Source: Roseiarcus sp963783175
GTDB lineage: Bacteria > Pseudomonadota > Alphaproteobacteria > Rhizobiales > Beijerinckiaceae
Assembly: GCA_963783175.1 (NCBI GenBank)
Contig: CAWANG010000027.1
Location: forward strand, 1-64,000
DNA length: 64,000 bases
Direction of reading: 5' to 3'
Below the pieces are notes generated by a model. The model was given only the letters and a program-made list of their open reading frames with translations. It made no database searches and was not told the origin of the DNA. Both the position numbers and the translations under genes were made by a program. This document shows positions 1-8,527 of this stretch, piece after piece; the stretch's first letter is position 1, and each line of letters starts with the position of its first letter.

Positions 1-413
1 GGCCGTTCCGCTGGCTCGACCATAAGGCGATGGCCAAGCGCGCCGGGGAATTGTTCGGCGAGCTCAAATCCGAGACCCGGCCCCGCGACCTCGTGCGGCA
101 GATGTCGGGCGGCCAGCGGCAGGCGGTCGCGATCGCCCGCACGCGGCTCTCGCAGGCGCGGATGGTGCTGATGGACGAGCCGACCGCGGCGATCTCGGTG
201 AGGCAGGTCGCAGAGGTTCTCGATCTCATCCGCCGCCTCAAGGATTCCGGCATGGCGATCATCCTGATCAGCCATCGCATGCCCGACGTGTTCGCGGTCT
301 GCGACCGGGTCGTGGTGATGCGTCGTGGCCGCAAGGTCGCCGACAAACCGATCAAGGCGACGAGCCCTGAAGAGGTGACCGGTCTCATCACCGGCGCCAT
401 CCACGCGGCTTGA
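1..413 (+). CDS. Sugar ABC transporter ATP-binding protein, C-terminal part (5' end outside window)
   Basis: The reading frame is open from base 3, so the gene starts upstream of the window. About 136 C-terminal residues are present. Visible motifs are the ABC signature SGGQRQAVAIAR, a Walker B MVLMDEPTAA and the H-loop ISHR. The order ATPase, permease, binding protein and the similarity to XylG/RbsA-type ATPases suggest it drives import of a sugar or related compound at the inner membrane. The stop lies 7 bases before the permease start, so the genes are surely co-transcribed. The Walker A is outside the window. Confidence 0.9.
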   Translation, partial: PFRWLDHKAMAKRAGELFGELKSETRPRDLVRQMSGGQRQAVAIARTRLSQARMVLMDEPTAAISVRQVAEVLDLIRRLKDSGMAIILISHRMPDVFAVCDRVVVMRRGRKVADKPIKATSPEEVTGLITGAIHAA

Positions 414-420
414 GGGCGCC

Positions 421-1464
421 ATGTCGACCGAAGCCGCCAAGCCGCCGCCGCAAGCAAACGTCTCGATCGAGTCGGTCCTCGGCGTCCAGCAACATAACGT
501 CTGGCAGCGCATCATCGGCGCGCAATCGTTCTGGGTGACCGTCGCGCTGATCCTCATTTGCATCGTGATGAGCTGGCTGCAGCCGGCGTCCTTCGCCACG
601 AGCGAGAACTTCTTCAATATCACCCGCAATTTCTCGTTCATAGGCATCATGGCGCTTGGCATGACCGCGGTGATCGCGACCGGCGGCATCGACCTTTCGG
701 TCGGCTCGATCATGGGGCTGACGGCGGTGGCGAGCGGGCTCGTGCTCGAGGCCGGCTATCCGGCTTGGCTCGCGGTCCTGGTCGGCTTGGCGGCCGGTGG
801 CGTCACCGGGCTCATCAACGGCGTCATCATCGCCTATGCGGGCATATCGCCGTTCGTGACCACGCTCGGCATGCTGTCGATCGCGCGCTCCTGCGCGGTG
901 GTCCTCTCGGGCAACCGGATGATCTACAAGTTCGGCCCCGGCGGTCCGGGGTTCAAGGCCCTCGGCAGCGGCACGCTGAATATCACGCCCACTTTTCAGT
1001 TGAGCTATCCGCTGCTTTTCCTCATCGTCCTGACCGCTCTGCTCGCCATCGTCTACAAGATGACGAGCTGGGGCCGTCACGTGCTGGCGATCGGCGGCAA
1101 TGAGCACGCGGCTCTGTTGACCGGTGTTCCCGTCAATCGCATCAAGGTGCAGGTCTATGTTGTTTCGGGCCTTGCCGCGTCCTTCGCGGCGATCCTGGCT
1201 GTCGGTTGGGAGGGCTCGGCGATCAATGCGCTCGGCGTGACCTACGAACTGTTGGCGATTTCCGCCGCGGTCATCGGCGGCGCCAATCTCATGGGAGGCG
1301 AAGCGAGCGCCTATGGCGCCTTCATCGGCGCGGCCCTCATCTTCGTGATCCGCAACTCGCTTTTGATGGCGGGCGTCGATTCCAACTGGCAGGGCACGTT
1401 CGTCGGCCTGTTCCTGATTGGAGCGGTCTACCTCGGAAAGATCCGAGGAGCGAAACGCGAATGA
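421..1464 (+). CDS. Sugar ABC transporter permease (RbsC/XylH family)
   Basis: 347 residues with many hydrophobic segments. It has the typical RbsC-family stretch MTAVIATGGIDLSVGSIMGL and, near the C-terminus, a glycine-rich segment reading ISAAVIGGANLMGGEASAYG. These mark BPD_transp_2 inner-membrane permeases of the carbohydrate uptake type 2 group. The gene follows the ATPase by 7 bases and precedes the binding protein by 40 bases. Length is normal for the family. The substrate cannot be read from the sequence. Confidence 0.93.
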   Translation: MSTEAAKPPPQANVSIESVLGVQQHNVWQRIIGAQSFWVTVALILICIVMSWLQPASFATSENFFNITRNFSFIGIMALGMTAVIATGGIDLSVGSIMGLTAVASGLVLEAGYPAWLAVLVGLAAGGVTGLINGVIIAYAGISPFVTTLGMLSIARSCAVVLSGNRMIYKFGPGGPGFKALGSGTLNITPTFQLSYPLLFLIVLTALLAIVYKMTSWGRHVLAIGGNEHAALLTGVPVNRIKVQVYVVSGLAASFAAILAVGWEGSAINALGVTYELLAISAAVIGGANLMGGEASAYGAFIGAALIFVIRNSLLMAGVDSNWQGTFVGLFLIGAVYLGKIRGAKRE

Positions 1465-1504
1465 CCCCCGACGGGGGCCGCGTCTAACTGGGAGGAGTGA
1501 GGTA

Positions 1505-2515
1505 ATGTTGAAGTTGTTGTTGACTGGCGCTGTGGCGGTGGGGGCCTTGGTAGCCGTCTCCGCCTCGACGCAGGCTGCTGATCCCTACACCTTTGCGCTG
1601 GTGCCAAAGAACACCAATAATCCGTTCTTCGACCAGGCGCTTGCCGGGTGCAAGAAAGCCGAAGCGGAACTCAAAGGCGCAGTCAAGTGCCTCTATATCG
1701 GGCCGGGAGAGCACGGCGGCGGCGACGAGCAGGCGCAGATGGTCGGCGACCTCATCACCAAGAAGGTCGATGGGATCGCGGTTTCCGCGGCAAACGCTCC
1801 GGCGATCGCGAACGCGCTGAAGGGCGCGGCGGCTGCCAAGATCCCCGTGCTGACCTGGGACTCGGACCTTCTGCCGGCCGACAAGGGATTGCGCGCCGCT
1901 TATGTGGGCACGCACAACTATGACATCGGCGCCAACATCGCCAAGCTGGTCATGCAGATCAAGCCCAAAGGCGGCACGATCTGCATTCAGTCGGGCGGTG
2001 CCGCGGCGGCCAATCATAACGAGCGCATGCAAGGCATCCGTGACACGCTGTCGGGGACCAAGAGCGCCGAGTCGCCTGGCGTTCGCCTGACCGGCCAGAA
2101 CGGCTGGACCGAGGTCGCCGGCTGCCCACTCTACACCAACGACGACTTCCCGCTCTCGGTGCAGCAGATGGAGGATATCCTCGCCAAATATCCCAACCTC
2201 GACGCCTTTACCCCGACCGGCGGCTTCCCGCAGTTCGTGCCCGACGCCTACGAGAAGGTGGCGAGCAAGTACAAGGACAAGATCGCCTCAGGCGCGCTCG
2301 CGCTCGTCGTCGCCGACACGCTGCCGGTCCAGATCGACCTGATGAAGAAGGGTCTGTCGGCCGGCCAGGTCGGACAGCGGCCGTTCGAGATGGGATACAA
2401 GGCGATGTATTTCCTCAAGGACATCAAGGACGGCAAGGCGCCGCCCGCCGACCCGACCTATACCGGGCTCGACGTCTGCACGCCCAAGAACGTCGCCACC
2501 TGCATCGGCGGCTGA
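1505..2515 (+). CDS. Sugar ABC transporter periplasmic substrate-binding protein
   Basis: The start at 1505 is chosen over an upstream in-frame ATG because GGAGGAG lies 7 bases before it and the protein then begins with a clean Sec signal peptide ending STQAADP. The mature part reads YTFALVPKNTNNPFFDQAL, typical of periplasmic binding protein family 4 (ribose/xylose type). It should capture the substrate in the periplasm and hand it to the permease encoded just upstream. A strong hairpin follows the stop, so this is the last gene of the operon. Ligand unknown. Confidence 0.92.
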   Translation: MLKLLLTGAVAVGALVAVSASTQAADPYTFALVPKNTNNPFFDQALAGCKKAEAELKGAVKCLYIGPGEHGGGDEQAQMVGDLITKKVDGIAVSAANAPAIANALKGAAAAKIPVLTWDSDLLPADKGLRAAYVGTHNYDIGANIAKLVMQIKPKGGTICIQSGGAAAANHNERMQGIRDTLSGTKSAESPGVRLTGQNGWTEVAGCPLYTNDDFPLSVQQMEDILAKYPNLDAFTPTGGFPQFVPDAYEKVASKYKDKIASGALALVVADTLPVQIDLMKKGLSAGQVGQRPFEMGYKAMYFLKDIKDGKAPPADPTYTGLDVCTPKNVATCIGG

Positions 2516-2540
2516 CGTTCGCGCTCTGTCGTGAACTGAC

Positions 2541-2575
2541 CAGGGGTCGGCCTCGTGGCCGGCCCCTGACGTTTT
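2541..2575 (+). terminator. Rho-independent terminator after the ABC operon
   Basis: CAGGGGTCGGCC and GGCCGGCCCCTG pair around a TCGT loop, with one T/G wobble in the stem, followed by GACGTTTT. It lies 25 bases after the binding-protein stop. Confidence 0.8.
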
Positions 2576-2720
2576 CGATGTGGCCAAGACTCGATCTCGG
2601 CGCCGAACCGATCGCGTCGGCTTAGTCGCCCGCGGGCCTGGTCAATATGACTTCAGTCTGTCGCAAAGTCCTGCATATGACAGTCTGAGGACAAAGAGAT
2701 CGACATCCAAGGAGAGCGCC

Positions 2721-3233
2721 ATGGCGACGAAAGCGAACTTCACGCCGGACGAATGGAAATCACTGATGCAGAGCCCCCTGCTCGTTGGGATTGCGGTGTC
2801 GGCAGCCGATCCGAGCGGCGTTATCGGCATGCTGAAGGAGAGCATGGCGAGCGCCCGTGAGCTCGTTCAGGCGAAGGCCGATCCCAATGCGGACGAGCTC
2901 GTGAAAGCGGTCGCCGGCGACTACAAGACTTCGGACGGCCGCGGGCTCGCCCAGGACGGCCTCAAGACGCTGCTTGCCGGAAGCAAGCCCGCCGACGTTG
3001 CCGCGAAGGCCGTGGACGCGCTGCGCGCGCTTTCGGCGCTGCTTGACGCCAAGGCGCCGGCCGATGCGGCCGCCTACAAGACGTGGCTCTGCCACGTCGC
3101 GAACGCGGTCGCGGAAGCGGCGCCGGAGGGCGGGTTTCTGGGCTTCGGCGGAACTCAGGTGAGTGAAGCCGAGAAGACGAGCGTGGCTCAGATCGCCTCT
3201 GCCCTCGGCGTCTCAATTCCGGCCGGGACCTGA
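2721..3233 (+). CDS. Conserved-looking protein of unknown function
   Basis: 170 residues starting at ATG 2721 with AAGGAGAG about 5 bases upstream; a longer in-frame extension to 2580 lacks a ribosome site. The protein is mostly alanine- and lysine-rich and probably helical: FTPDEWKSLMQSPLLVGIAV at the N-terminus and GFLGFGGTQVSEAEKTSVAQ near the end. There is no signal peptide and no catalytic motif. It stands alone between two hairpins. I do not recognise the family. Confidence 0.75.
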   Translation: MATKANFTPDEWKSLMQSPLLVGIAVSAADPSGVIGMLKESMASARELVQAKADPNADELVKAVAGDYKTSDGRGLAQDGLKTLLAGSKPADVAAKAVDALRALSALLDAKAPADAAAYKTWLCHVANAVAEAAPEGGFLGFGGTQVSEAEKTSVAQIASALGVSIPAGT

Positions 3234-3280
3234 GGTCCGCGCCCCTAAATTGATTGCCTTGACCCCGCTGAAGTCATGCA

Positions 3281-3300
3281 AAAGGGCCGTGCGGGCCCTT
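3281..3300 (+). terminator. Terminator-like hairpin after the unknown gene
   Basis: AAGGGCC and GGCCCTT pair around a short GTGCG loop, about 50 bases after the stop at 3233. There is no T-run, so termination is only probable. Confidence 0.45.
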
Positions 3301-3396
3301 GCCCGAATCGCGGCGTTGTGAGCATATTGCACTGCAGCATCGCGCCGCAGCATCAGCCGAGCGACGCGCCGCTTGTTGGCGAAGGAACGCGTCCTG

Positions 3397-4041
3397 ATGA
3401 TCATCGGCGTTCTCAATCAGAAAGGCGGCGTCGGCAAGACGACGGTCGCCATCAACCTCGCCGCGAGCCTGGCCCGTTCGGGCGCCAGCGTCATGCTGGT
3501 TGACGCCGACCCGCAGGGCAGCGCGATGGCGTGGTCGAGCACGCGGGAAAGCGAACCGCCGTTCGCGGTCGTGAGCATGGCGAAGCCGACGCTCCACCGC
3601 GACCTCCCGCGGCTCGCCGGCAATTACGACGTCGCGATCATCGACGGCGCGCCCCGCGTCAACGAGCTCGGCCGCTCGGCGATCCTCGCCAGCGACACGG
3701 TGCTGATCCCAGTCCAGCCGTCGCCCTATGACGTTTGGGCGGCCGCCGACACGGTGCAATTGATCCGCGAGGCGCGGCAGATGAAGGAAAGCCTCAAGGC
3801 GGCGTTCGTCATCAATCGCCGCATCGCCAGAACCGCGATTGGCCGCGACGCCGCTGCGGCGTTGGCGCAATTCGAAGAGATTCCGGTCCTCGCCGCCGTG
3901 CTCAACCAGCGCATCGTCTACGCCGAGAGCGCGGCCAGGGGACTTTCGGTGATCGAGGCCGCGCCGACGAGCGAAGCGGCGCGCGAGATCGACGCTCTGG
4001 CGCAAGAAGTCTTCGGTTCGAGGAAAAGGAAAGCCGCGTGA
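3397..4041 (+). CDS. ParA/MinD-like P-loop ATPase
   Basis: 214 residues from ATG 3397 (GAAGGA about 10 bases upstream); a TTG at 3373 would add eight residues. The deviant Walker A KGGVGKTTVA and the switch region VDADPQGSAM identify a ParA-type ATPase, which dimerises on ATP and binds DNA or membrane cargo. There is no ParB or parS next to it. Instead it overlaps by 4 bases a small protein with a C-terminal membrane segment. The pair may position a cellular component rather than a plasmid. Function beyond ATPase is inferred. Confidence 0.88.
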   Translation: MIIGVLNQKGGVGKTTVAINLAASLARSGASVMLVDADPQGSAMAWSSTRESEPPFAVVSMAKPTLHRDLPRLAGNYDVAIIDGAPRVNELGRSAILASDTVLIPVQPSPYDVWAAADTVQLIREARQMKESLKAAFVINRRIARTAIGRDAAAALAQFEEIPVLAAVLNQRIVYAESAARGLSVIEAAPTSEAAREIDALAQEVFGSRKRKAA

Positions 4042-4418
4042 GCAAGAAGACGATCGCGTTCACGATGCCTCCTGCGGCGCGAGCGCCGCGCGAGCGTACG
4101 CCGGTCACCCTCGACGGGGTCACGGGCGAAAGCGTTCCTTTCGCCGCCGCCGAGGCGAGCCTCCGCGATGCCGGAACCAACTCGAAGACCGACGAATGGG
4201 TGCGCGAACGGCCCTCGCGCGACGCCGACGGGCCGTCGCCCGCCCTCGAGCCGCCGCCGTTACGCGCTTTCGCCTTCGGCGCCGGCGTCACGATCAACCT
4301 CGCCTCCGAGCGGAACCTGATGGAAGCGCTGACGCTAAGCTTCATGGTTCCGTTTGCGCTCGGCTGGTTCTGGTGGCTCAATGCAATTGCCCGGCCCCAT
4401 CGCCAATGGGGCCTGTGA
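4038..4418 (+). CDS. Small ParA-partner protein with C-terminal membrane segment
   Basis: Starts with GTG at 4038, inside a GTGA overlap with the ParA-like stop, so translation is coupled. 126 residues: a short basic start (SKKTIAFTMPPAARAP), a proline-rich acidic middle with DEWVRERP, and a hydrophobic end around LSFMVPFALGWFWWLNAIA that should insert in the membrane. I recognise no named domain. The coupling suggests it is the adaptor or membrane anchor of the ATPase. Confidence 0.72.
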   Translation: MSKKTIAFTMPPAARAPRERTPVTLDGVTGESVPFAAAEASLRDAGTNSKTDEWVRERPSRDADGPSPALEPPPLRAFAFGAGVTINLASERNLMEALTLSFMVPFALGWFWWLNAIARPHRQWGL

Positions 4419-4513
4419 GTGGCGCAAGGGGGCGTATTTTTCAACGCGCCTTAGCGAGTTACGCCAAAAGACCGCGCGCGTCGCGACGTAACCGGAGACG
4501 GCTGGAATCGCTG

Positions 4514-5404
4514 TCAGAATGTCTCGGCGATCAGAGCGCCGATCTCCTTGTGAATGGCGTTGCGCACGTCCACCGGCGCCGACGATTCGGTGTAGTAGAC
4601 GGCGGCGATGATCGGCGCCCGCTCGGGCGGCCGGATGATCGCGATCGTGTTCGCCGTTCCGTGATCGCCGCTGCCGGTCTTGTCGCCGATCCGCCAGTCG
4701 AGCGGGAGCCCGGCGCGCAACCTTTTGTCGCCGACCTTGTCGTCGATCAGCCAGGCTTCGAGCTGGCGCCGGGAGGCTTCGGAAAGCACGTCGCCCAGGA
4801 GAACCTGCCGCATGTCCTCGGCCATCGCGCGCGGACTGGTCGTATCGCGCTCGTCTCCTGGCGTCGCCTCGTTTAAGCCCGGCTCGTTGCGGTCGAGCCG
4901 GGTCACCGAATCGCCGAGCGAATGGGCAAAAAGGGTGAAGCCCGCCGGCCCGCCGATCGCCTGCAGCACCAGGTTTGCGGCGGTGTTATCGCTCCAGTCG
5001 ATCGCCGCGGCGCAGAGGTCGGCGAGCGTCATGCCGCCTGACGCGAGATGGGTCTTGGCGATCGGCGCGTAATCGAGCAGATCGCCCGGCCCGTAAGCGA
5101 TCACCCGGTCGAGCCGCTCGGCGCCGTCGTCGACCCGCTTGAGCGCGGCGGCGGCGGCCAGAAGCTTGAACGTGCTGCACATCGGGAACCGTTCGTCGGC
5201 GCGATGCGCGAACGTCCAACCGCTCTCCGTGTCGATGACCGCAGCGCCGAGGCGGCCGCCCTCGCGCTCCTCGATCCAGCTCAAACGCTTATTGGCGAGG
5301 TCCAGGCGTTCCTCGGCGGAGGGACCAGCCGCTCGCGCGCGAAGCGGAGCGGCAGCCGCCGCCAGCCCGACGAGGAATGAACGACGACTGGCGCGCTCAA
5401 GCAT
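4514..5404 (-). CDS. Class A beta-lactamase with Tat-type signal
   Basis: 296 residues with all class A motifs in order: Ser77-Thr-Phe-Lys80 (active-site SxxK), Ser138-Asp-Asn140 (SDN loop), Glu174 in EPGLNEA (omega-loop general base) and Lys242-Thr-Gly (KTG). The N-terminus RRSFLVGLAAAAAP is a twin-arginine-like signal, so the enzyme acts in the periplasm. A cysteine precedes the active serine, as in KPC/SME enzymes, but the position of their partner cysteine (Ambler 238) is Gly, so that disulfide is absent. No AmpR-like regulator is adjacent. It should hydrolyse penicillins or cephalosporins; the spectrum is unknown. Confidence 0.94.
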   Translation of the reverse strand: MLERASRRSFLVGLAAAAAPLRARAAGPSAEERLDLANKRLSWIEEREGGRLGAAVIDTESGWTFAHRADERFPMCSTFKLLAAAAALKRVDDGAERLDRVIAYGPGDLLDYAPIAKTHLASGGMTLADLCAAAIDWSDNTAANLVLQAIGGPAGFTLFAHSLGDSVTRLDRNEPGLNEATPGDERDTTSPRAMAEDMRQVLLGDVLSEASRRQLEAWLIDDKVGDKRLRAGLPLDWRIGDKTGSGDHGTANTIAIIRPPERAPIIAAVYYTESSAPVDVRNAIHKEIGALIAETF

Positions 5405-5527
5405 TGCGACGGCGCCACTGTTGAGCCAGGCGCACGCGGATTTTTGGATTGCCTCGCGCGTCGAGATTTTCCAGCGCTCGAACCGATGCGATCTTGCCCA
5501 TGGGTGGCCTGTTGCTTTGGGGTCTGG
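5405..5527. other. Short gap between beta-lactamase and DUF190 gene
   Basis: 123 bases with no reading frame or clear hairpin. It holds the upstream region of the beta-lactamase and the 3' end of the DUF190 gene. Confidence 0.4.
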
Positions 5528-5878
5528 TCAGGCGGGCTCGTGCTTGACGTGCTCGCCATATTGCAGGACCTGGACTTTTTCCAGAGTGACAAGCCCGCTT
5601 GGCATCATGGAATCGAGAACCGGCAGAAACGCCTTGATGTTGTCCTCCGTGTCCACAATCTCGATGACCAGAGGCAAGTTCTCACGCACGTCGAGGATCT
5701 TCGTGCTGTGCAGCCTGGTCGAATGGCCAAAGCCCAAAGGGCCGCGGAGGACCGTGGCTCCCGCGAGACGAACCTCGCGCGCCTTGAGGACGATCGCCTG
5801 ATAGAGCGGGCGATGCTGGAACCTCGCATCCTCGCCGATGAAGACGCGCAGAAGCATTGCGTCGCGCGGGAGATCCAC
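5528..5878 (-). CDS. DUF190 (PII-like) protein
   Basis: 116 residues. LLRVFIGEDARF, the segment around GATVLRGPLGFGHSTRLHST and a C-terminal GLVTLEKVQVL are the hallmark of DUF190, a small trimeric PII-like fold. The GTG start at 5878 is supported by AGGGAGG about 8 bases upstream; an ATG at 5857 is the alternative. It is transcribed divergently from the antiporter gene and its candidate fluoride riboswitch. DUF190 proteins are often found beside CrcB/Fluc fluoride channels, so a role in fluoride or ion homeostasis is inferred, not shown. Confidence 0.88.
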   Translation of the reverse strand: MDLPRDAMLLRVFIGEDARFQHRPLYQAIVLKAREVRLAGATVLRGPLGFGHSTRLHSTKILDVRENLPLVIEIVDTEDNIKAFLPVLDSMMPSGLVTLEKVQVLQYGEHVKHEPA

Positions 5879-5988
5879 GGAATCCGCCTCCCTTCTGCCT
5901 CTGGGCCGTGGCCACGAGAATCGTGGGCGCCAAGGAAGGGCAGTCGGCCGATGCTATCCCTAAACTATGCGCCGTCCAAATCGACCGG

Positions 5989-6018
5989 TTGACGCGACAG
6001 ATTCGACGCGCTTAGTAT
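5989..6018 (+). promoter_or_regulatory. Candidate sigma-70 promoter of the riboswitch-antiporter unit
   Basis: TTGACG (5989-5994) and TAGTAT (6013-6018) are separated by 18 bases. Transcription would begin near 6025, just before the aptamer at 6029. Confidence 0.6.
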
Positions 6019-6028
6019 GTGACGCGAG

Positions 6029-6095
6029 AAAGGGGATGGGGTTCCCCTTCAACCGCCCGAAAGCCTCGAAAGCCCGACGGCTGATGACCCCTACC
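6029..6095 (+). ncRNA. Fluoride riboswitch (crcB motif) aptamer
   Basis: The sequence AAGGGGATGGGGTTCCCCTT is followed by AACCGCC and ends with GGCTGATGACCCCTACC. This reproduces the conserved parts of the fluoride aptamer: GGNGAUGGNGUUCNCC, an A-rich joint, then GCUGAUGACNCCUAC, whose CCCC (6088-6091) can pair with the GGGG at 6038-6041. It lies in the 5' leader of the cation/proton antiporter gene, with a matching promoter just upstream. Antiporters are among the gene classes known to be controlled by fluoride riboswitches. Identified by eye, not by covariance model. Confidence 0.87.
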
Positions 6096-6165
6096 GTGCG
6101 CGTGAAGCCGCGGTGGGCGTCCGACTCTTGCCGAGCGATCCCTGCCGCACGAACGGGAGAGGATC

Positions 6166-7341
6166 ATGGCGAGTGTTTGGCTTCAATCCGCCTTGTGGCT
6201 CGCACTGGCGCTCTTGGCGTCGCTCATTTCCATCCGCGTCGCCATCTCGGTCGCGCTGATCGAGATCGTCGTCGGCGCAGTTGCGGGCAATCTGATCGGC
6301 CTGCAAATCACCGACTGGGTCAATTTCCTCGCCGGCTTCGGCGCAATCCTTCTAACCTTTCTTGCCGGCACGGAAATCGATCCGCGCATTGTTCGGAAAC
6401 ACTTCTGGTCGAGCATGACGATTGGCGTCGTCGGCTTCGTCGCCCCTTACCTCGGCGTGCTGGCCTATGCGCATTTTGTCATCGGCTGGCCGTGGCCGCA
6501 GGCGCAGATCGCCGGAATTGCGTTGTCGACGACCTCGGTCGCGGTCGTCTATGCGGTGATGATTGAGACCGGCTTCAACAACACGGAAATCGGCAAGATC
6601 ATTCTTGCCGCCTGCTTCATCAACGATCTCGGCACCGTGCTCGCTCTCGGCGTCGTGTTCGCCCGCTACGATCTTTGGCTGCTTCTGTTTGGCGTCGTCA
6701 CCGCCGTCGTGCTCATCGTCCTTACTCGCTATGCGCCGTGGATGTTCAAGAGTCTCGGGCAACGGGTGAGCGAGCCGCAGACCAAGTTCGTCTCGCTGAT
6801 TTTGCTGGCGCTCGGCGGGATGGCCTCGGTGGTTGGGAGCGAGGCGGTTTTGCCCGCCTACCTGGTCGGCATGGCGCTCGCGCCGACCTTTCTCGCCGAA
6901 CGCGAATTGCCGCACCGCATGCGCATCATCGCGTTCTCGATCCTCACGCCGTTCTATTTCCTCAAGGCCGGATCGCTGGTCGAAGCCCGCGCCGTCATCG
7001 CGTCGATCGGGCTCATAGCGATCTTTCTTTTGATCAAGATGGCGACCAAGTTCATCGGCATTCTGCCGCTCACCCGCTATCACGCGTTCGACCGGCGCGA
7101 GGGTATGTACACAACGCTCCTCATGTCGACCGGACTCACCTTCGGCTCGATCTCCGCGCTGTTCGGGCTCACCAACAAGATCATCGACCAGACCCAGTAC
7201 ACGATCCTGGTCACCGCGGTCATCGGCAGCGCCGTCGTGCCGACCCTGATCGCGCAGACGTGGTTCCAGCCCGAGTTTAAGCCGATCGTCGGCGAGCCTG
7301 AGGTCGTGGAGGCTGAGGACGCGGCGCGGGAGGAGCCGTGA
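6166..7341 (+). CDS. Cation/proton antiporter (CPA family), fluoride-riboswitch controlled
   Basis: 391 residues, almost wholly hydrophobic, with about eleven to twelve membrane segments and the Na+/H+ exchanger (CPA2/Kef-like) core. ATG 6166 has GGGAGAGG about 6 bases upstream. It contains GFGAILLTFLAGTEIDPRIV early and GLTFGSISALFGLTNKIID late, both typical of this fold, and lacks the TrkA-type C-terminal domain of Kef proteins. The leader carries a candidate fluoride riboswitch, so it is probably induced by fluoride and may help to restore proton or ion balance. The transported ion is unknown. Confidence 0.87.
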   Translation: MASVWLQSALWLALALLASLISIRVAISVALIEIVVGAVAGNLIGLQITDWVNFLAGFGAILLTFLAGTEIDPRIVRKHFWSSMTIGVVGFVAPYLGVLAYAHFVIGWPWPQAQIAGIALSTTSVAVVYAVMIETGFNNTEIGKIILAACFINDLGTVLALGVVFARYDLWLLLFGVVTAVVLIVLTRYAPWMFKSLGQRVSEPQTKFVSLILLALGGMASVVGSEAVLPAYLVGMALAPTFLAERELPHRMRIIAFSILTPFYFLKAGSLVEARAVIASIGLIAIFLLIKMATKFIGILPLTRYHAFDRREGMYTTLLMSTGLTFGSISALFGLTNKIIDQTQYTILVTAVIGSAVVPTLIAQTWFQPEFKPIVGEPEVVEAEDAAREEP

Positions 7342-7409
7342 TTGCGCCCGCCTAATGTCGCAATCGGTCGATAGGGCCCGTAACGACATCTGTGGATGGA
7401 GGCGTCGGG

Positions 7410-8527
7410 ATGATCGCTAACCTTGCGAGTTTGGCGCCGCGCATGAGGCCGTGGTCTCTTCTCGCTCTTTCGCTGCCAATGTTGGCCGCGATGGTCGCTC
7501 CGTGCTTGGCGCAGGAAGCGCAAGGCGCAGAAGCGGTCGCCAGCGATGCAAAACCGTCGAGTTTCCAATTCGTCGCCGACAACGACGCGACCCTTGCGGA
7601 ACATTATCCAACCCTGCGCGCCCTCGTTGTCGCACGCGGAAACTGCGTCGTATTCGAATACTACCGGAAGGACATCAACGCGGAGACGCTGTCGCCAGTC
7701 TATTCTGTCGCCAAGAGCGTGCTCGCCATCCTCGTCGGCATCGCGATCGACAGGGGTTACCTCCGCCTGGATCAAAAGTTGTCCGAGCTTCTTCCAGAAA
7801 CGGTTGGCGACGATGTCGATCCGCACGTTCGCGAAGTGACAATTCGTGATTTGCTGACGATGACCGCCGGCTTCGATCCGAGCGAGGGTTGGGCCTACAC
7901 GTCCAAAATCCGTGTTCCGGCAACCGAGGCGTGGCGTTGGATGCTCGACAGCCCGATGAAATATCAGCCGGGAACCCACTTCAACTGTGATTATTTGGAA
8001 CCCGATTTGCTTTCCGTCGTCCTGACGCGAGCAATCAAACAGGACGCCGCCACTTTGCTCAACGCAATCTTTTCGGCCCGCTCGACATCAAAAACTACAG
8101 TTGGGTTTCCGACGCAGACGGATATCTGGAGGGCGCTACTTCACTTTCTCTCACTGCGCGCGACATGGCGAAGATCGGCGCCCTCTACCTCCAACACGGC
8201 CGATGGGGCGACAAGCAAATCGCTTCGGAGGATTTCGTTAGCGACTCGACGGCCAAACACAATGAGGGCGGTCCTCCCGTGCACGCCGCCTACGGTTACT
8301 TCTGGTGAGTAACGAGCAAAGCGGACCCTGACGCGTTTTTCGCCGCCGGTCACAACAGCCAGCTTATCTATGTTGTTCCAAAACGCGATCTGGTCGCCGC
8401 CGTCGCGGCGGAATCGCTTCCGGGGGGCAGCGTCAGCTTCGCGAATAACGTCGTTCTGCCCGCCGAAGGGGCCATGCCGCCGTCGGCGCCGTGCGTCGCG
8501 CAGCTTGGACCAGGTTCCTCTTATTGA
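7410..8527 (+). pseudogene. Beta-lactamase-family serine hydrolase, broken by frameshift and stop
   Basis: Starts at ATG 7410 (GGAGG 9 bases upstream) with a signal peptide ending APCLAQE. The SxxK motif lies in YSVAKSVLAIL, as in class C/EstB-like serine hydrolases. A one-base loss near 8053 shifts the frame; the continuation (NLFGPLDIKNYSWVSDADGY) is in another frame. There, TAC GGT TAC TTC TGG is followed by TGA at 8306-8308, where this family usually has a second tryptophan (TGG). Homology continues (AGHNSQLIYVVPKRDLVAAV) to a stop at 8525-8527. Two separate lesions make real decay more likely here than one sequencing error. Confidence 0.82.

Noticed and set aside
4514..5404. Carbapenemase (KPC/SME-like) call
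   Set aside because: Only one of the two signature cysteines is present; no basis for naming a spectrum.
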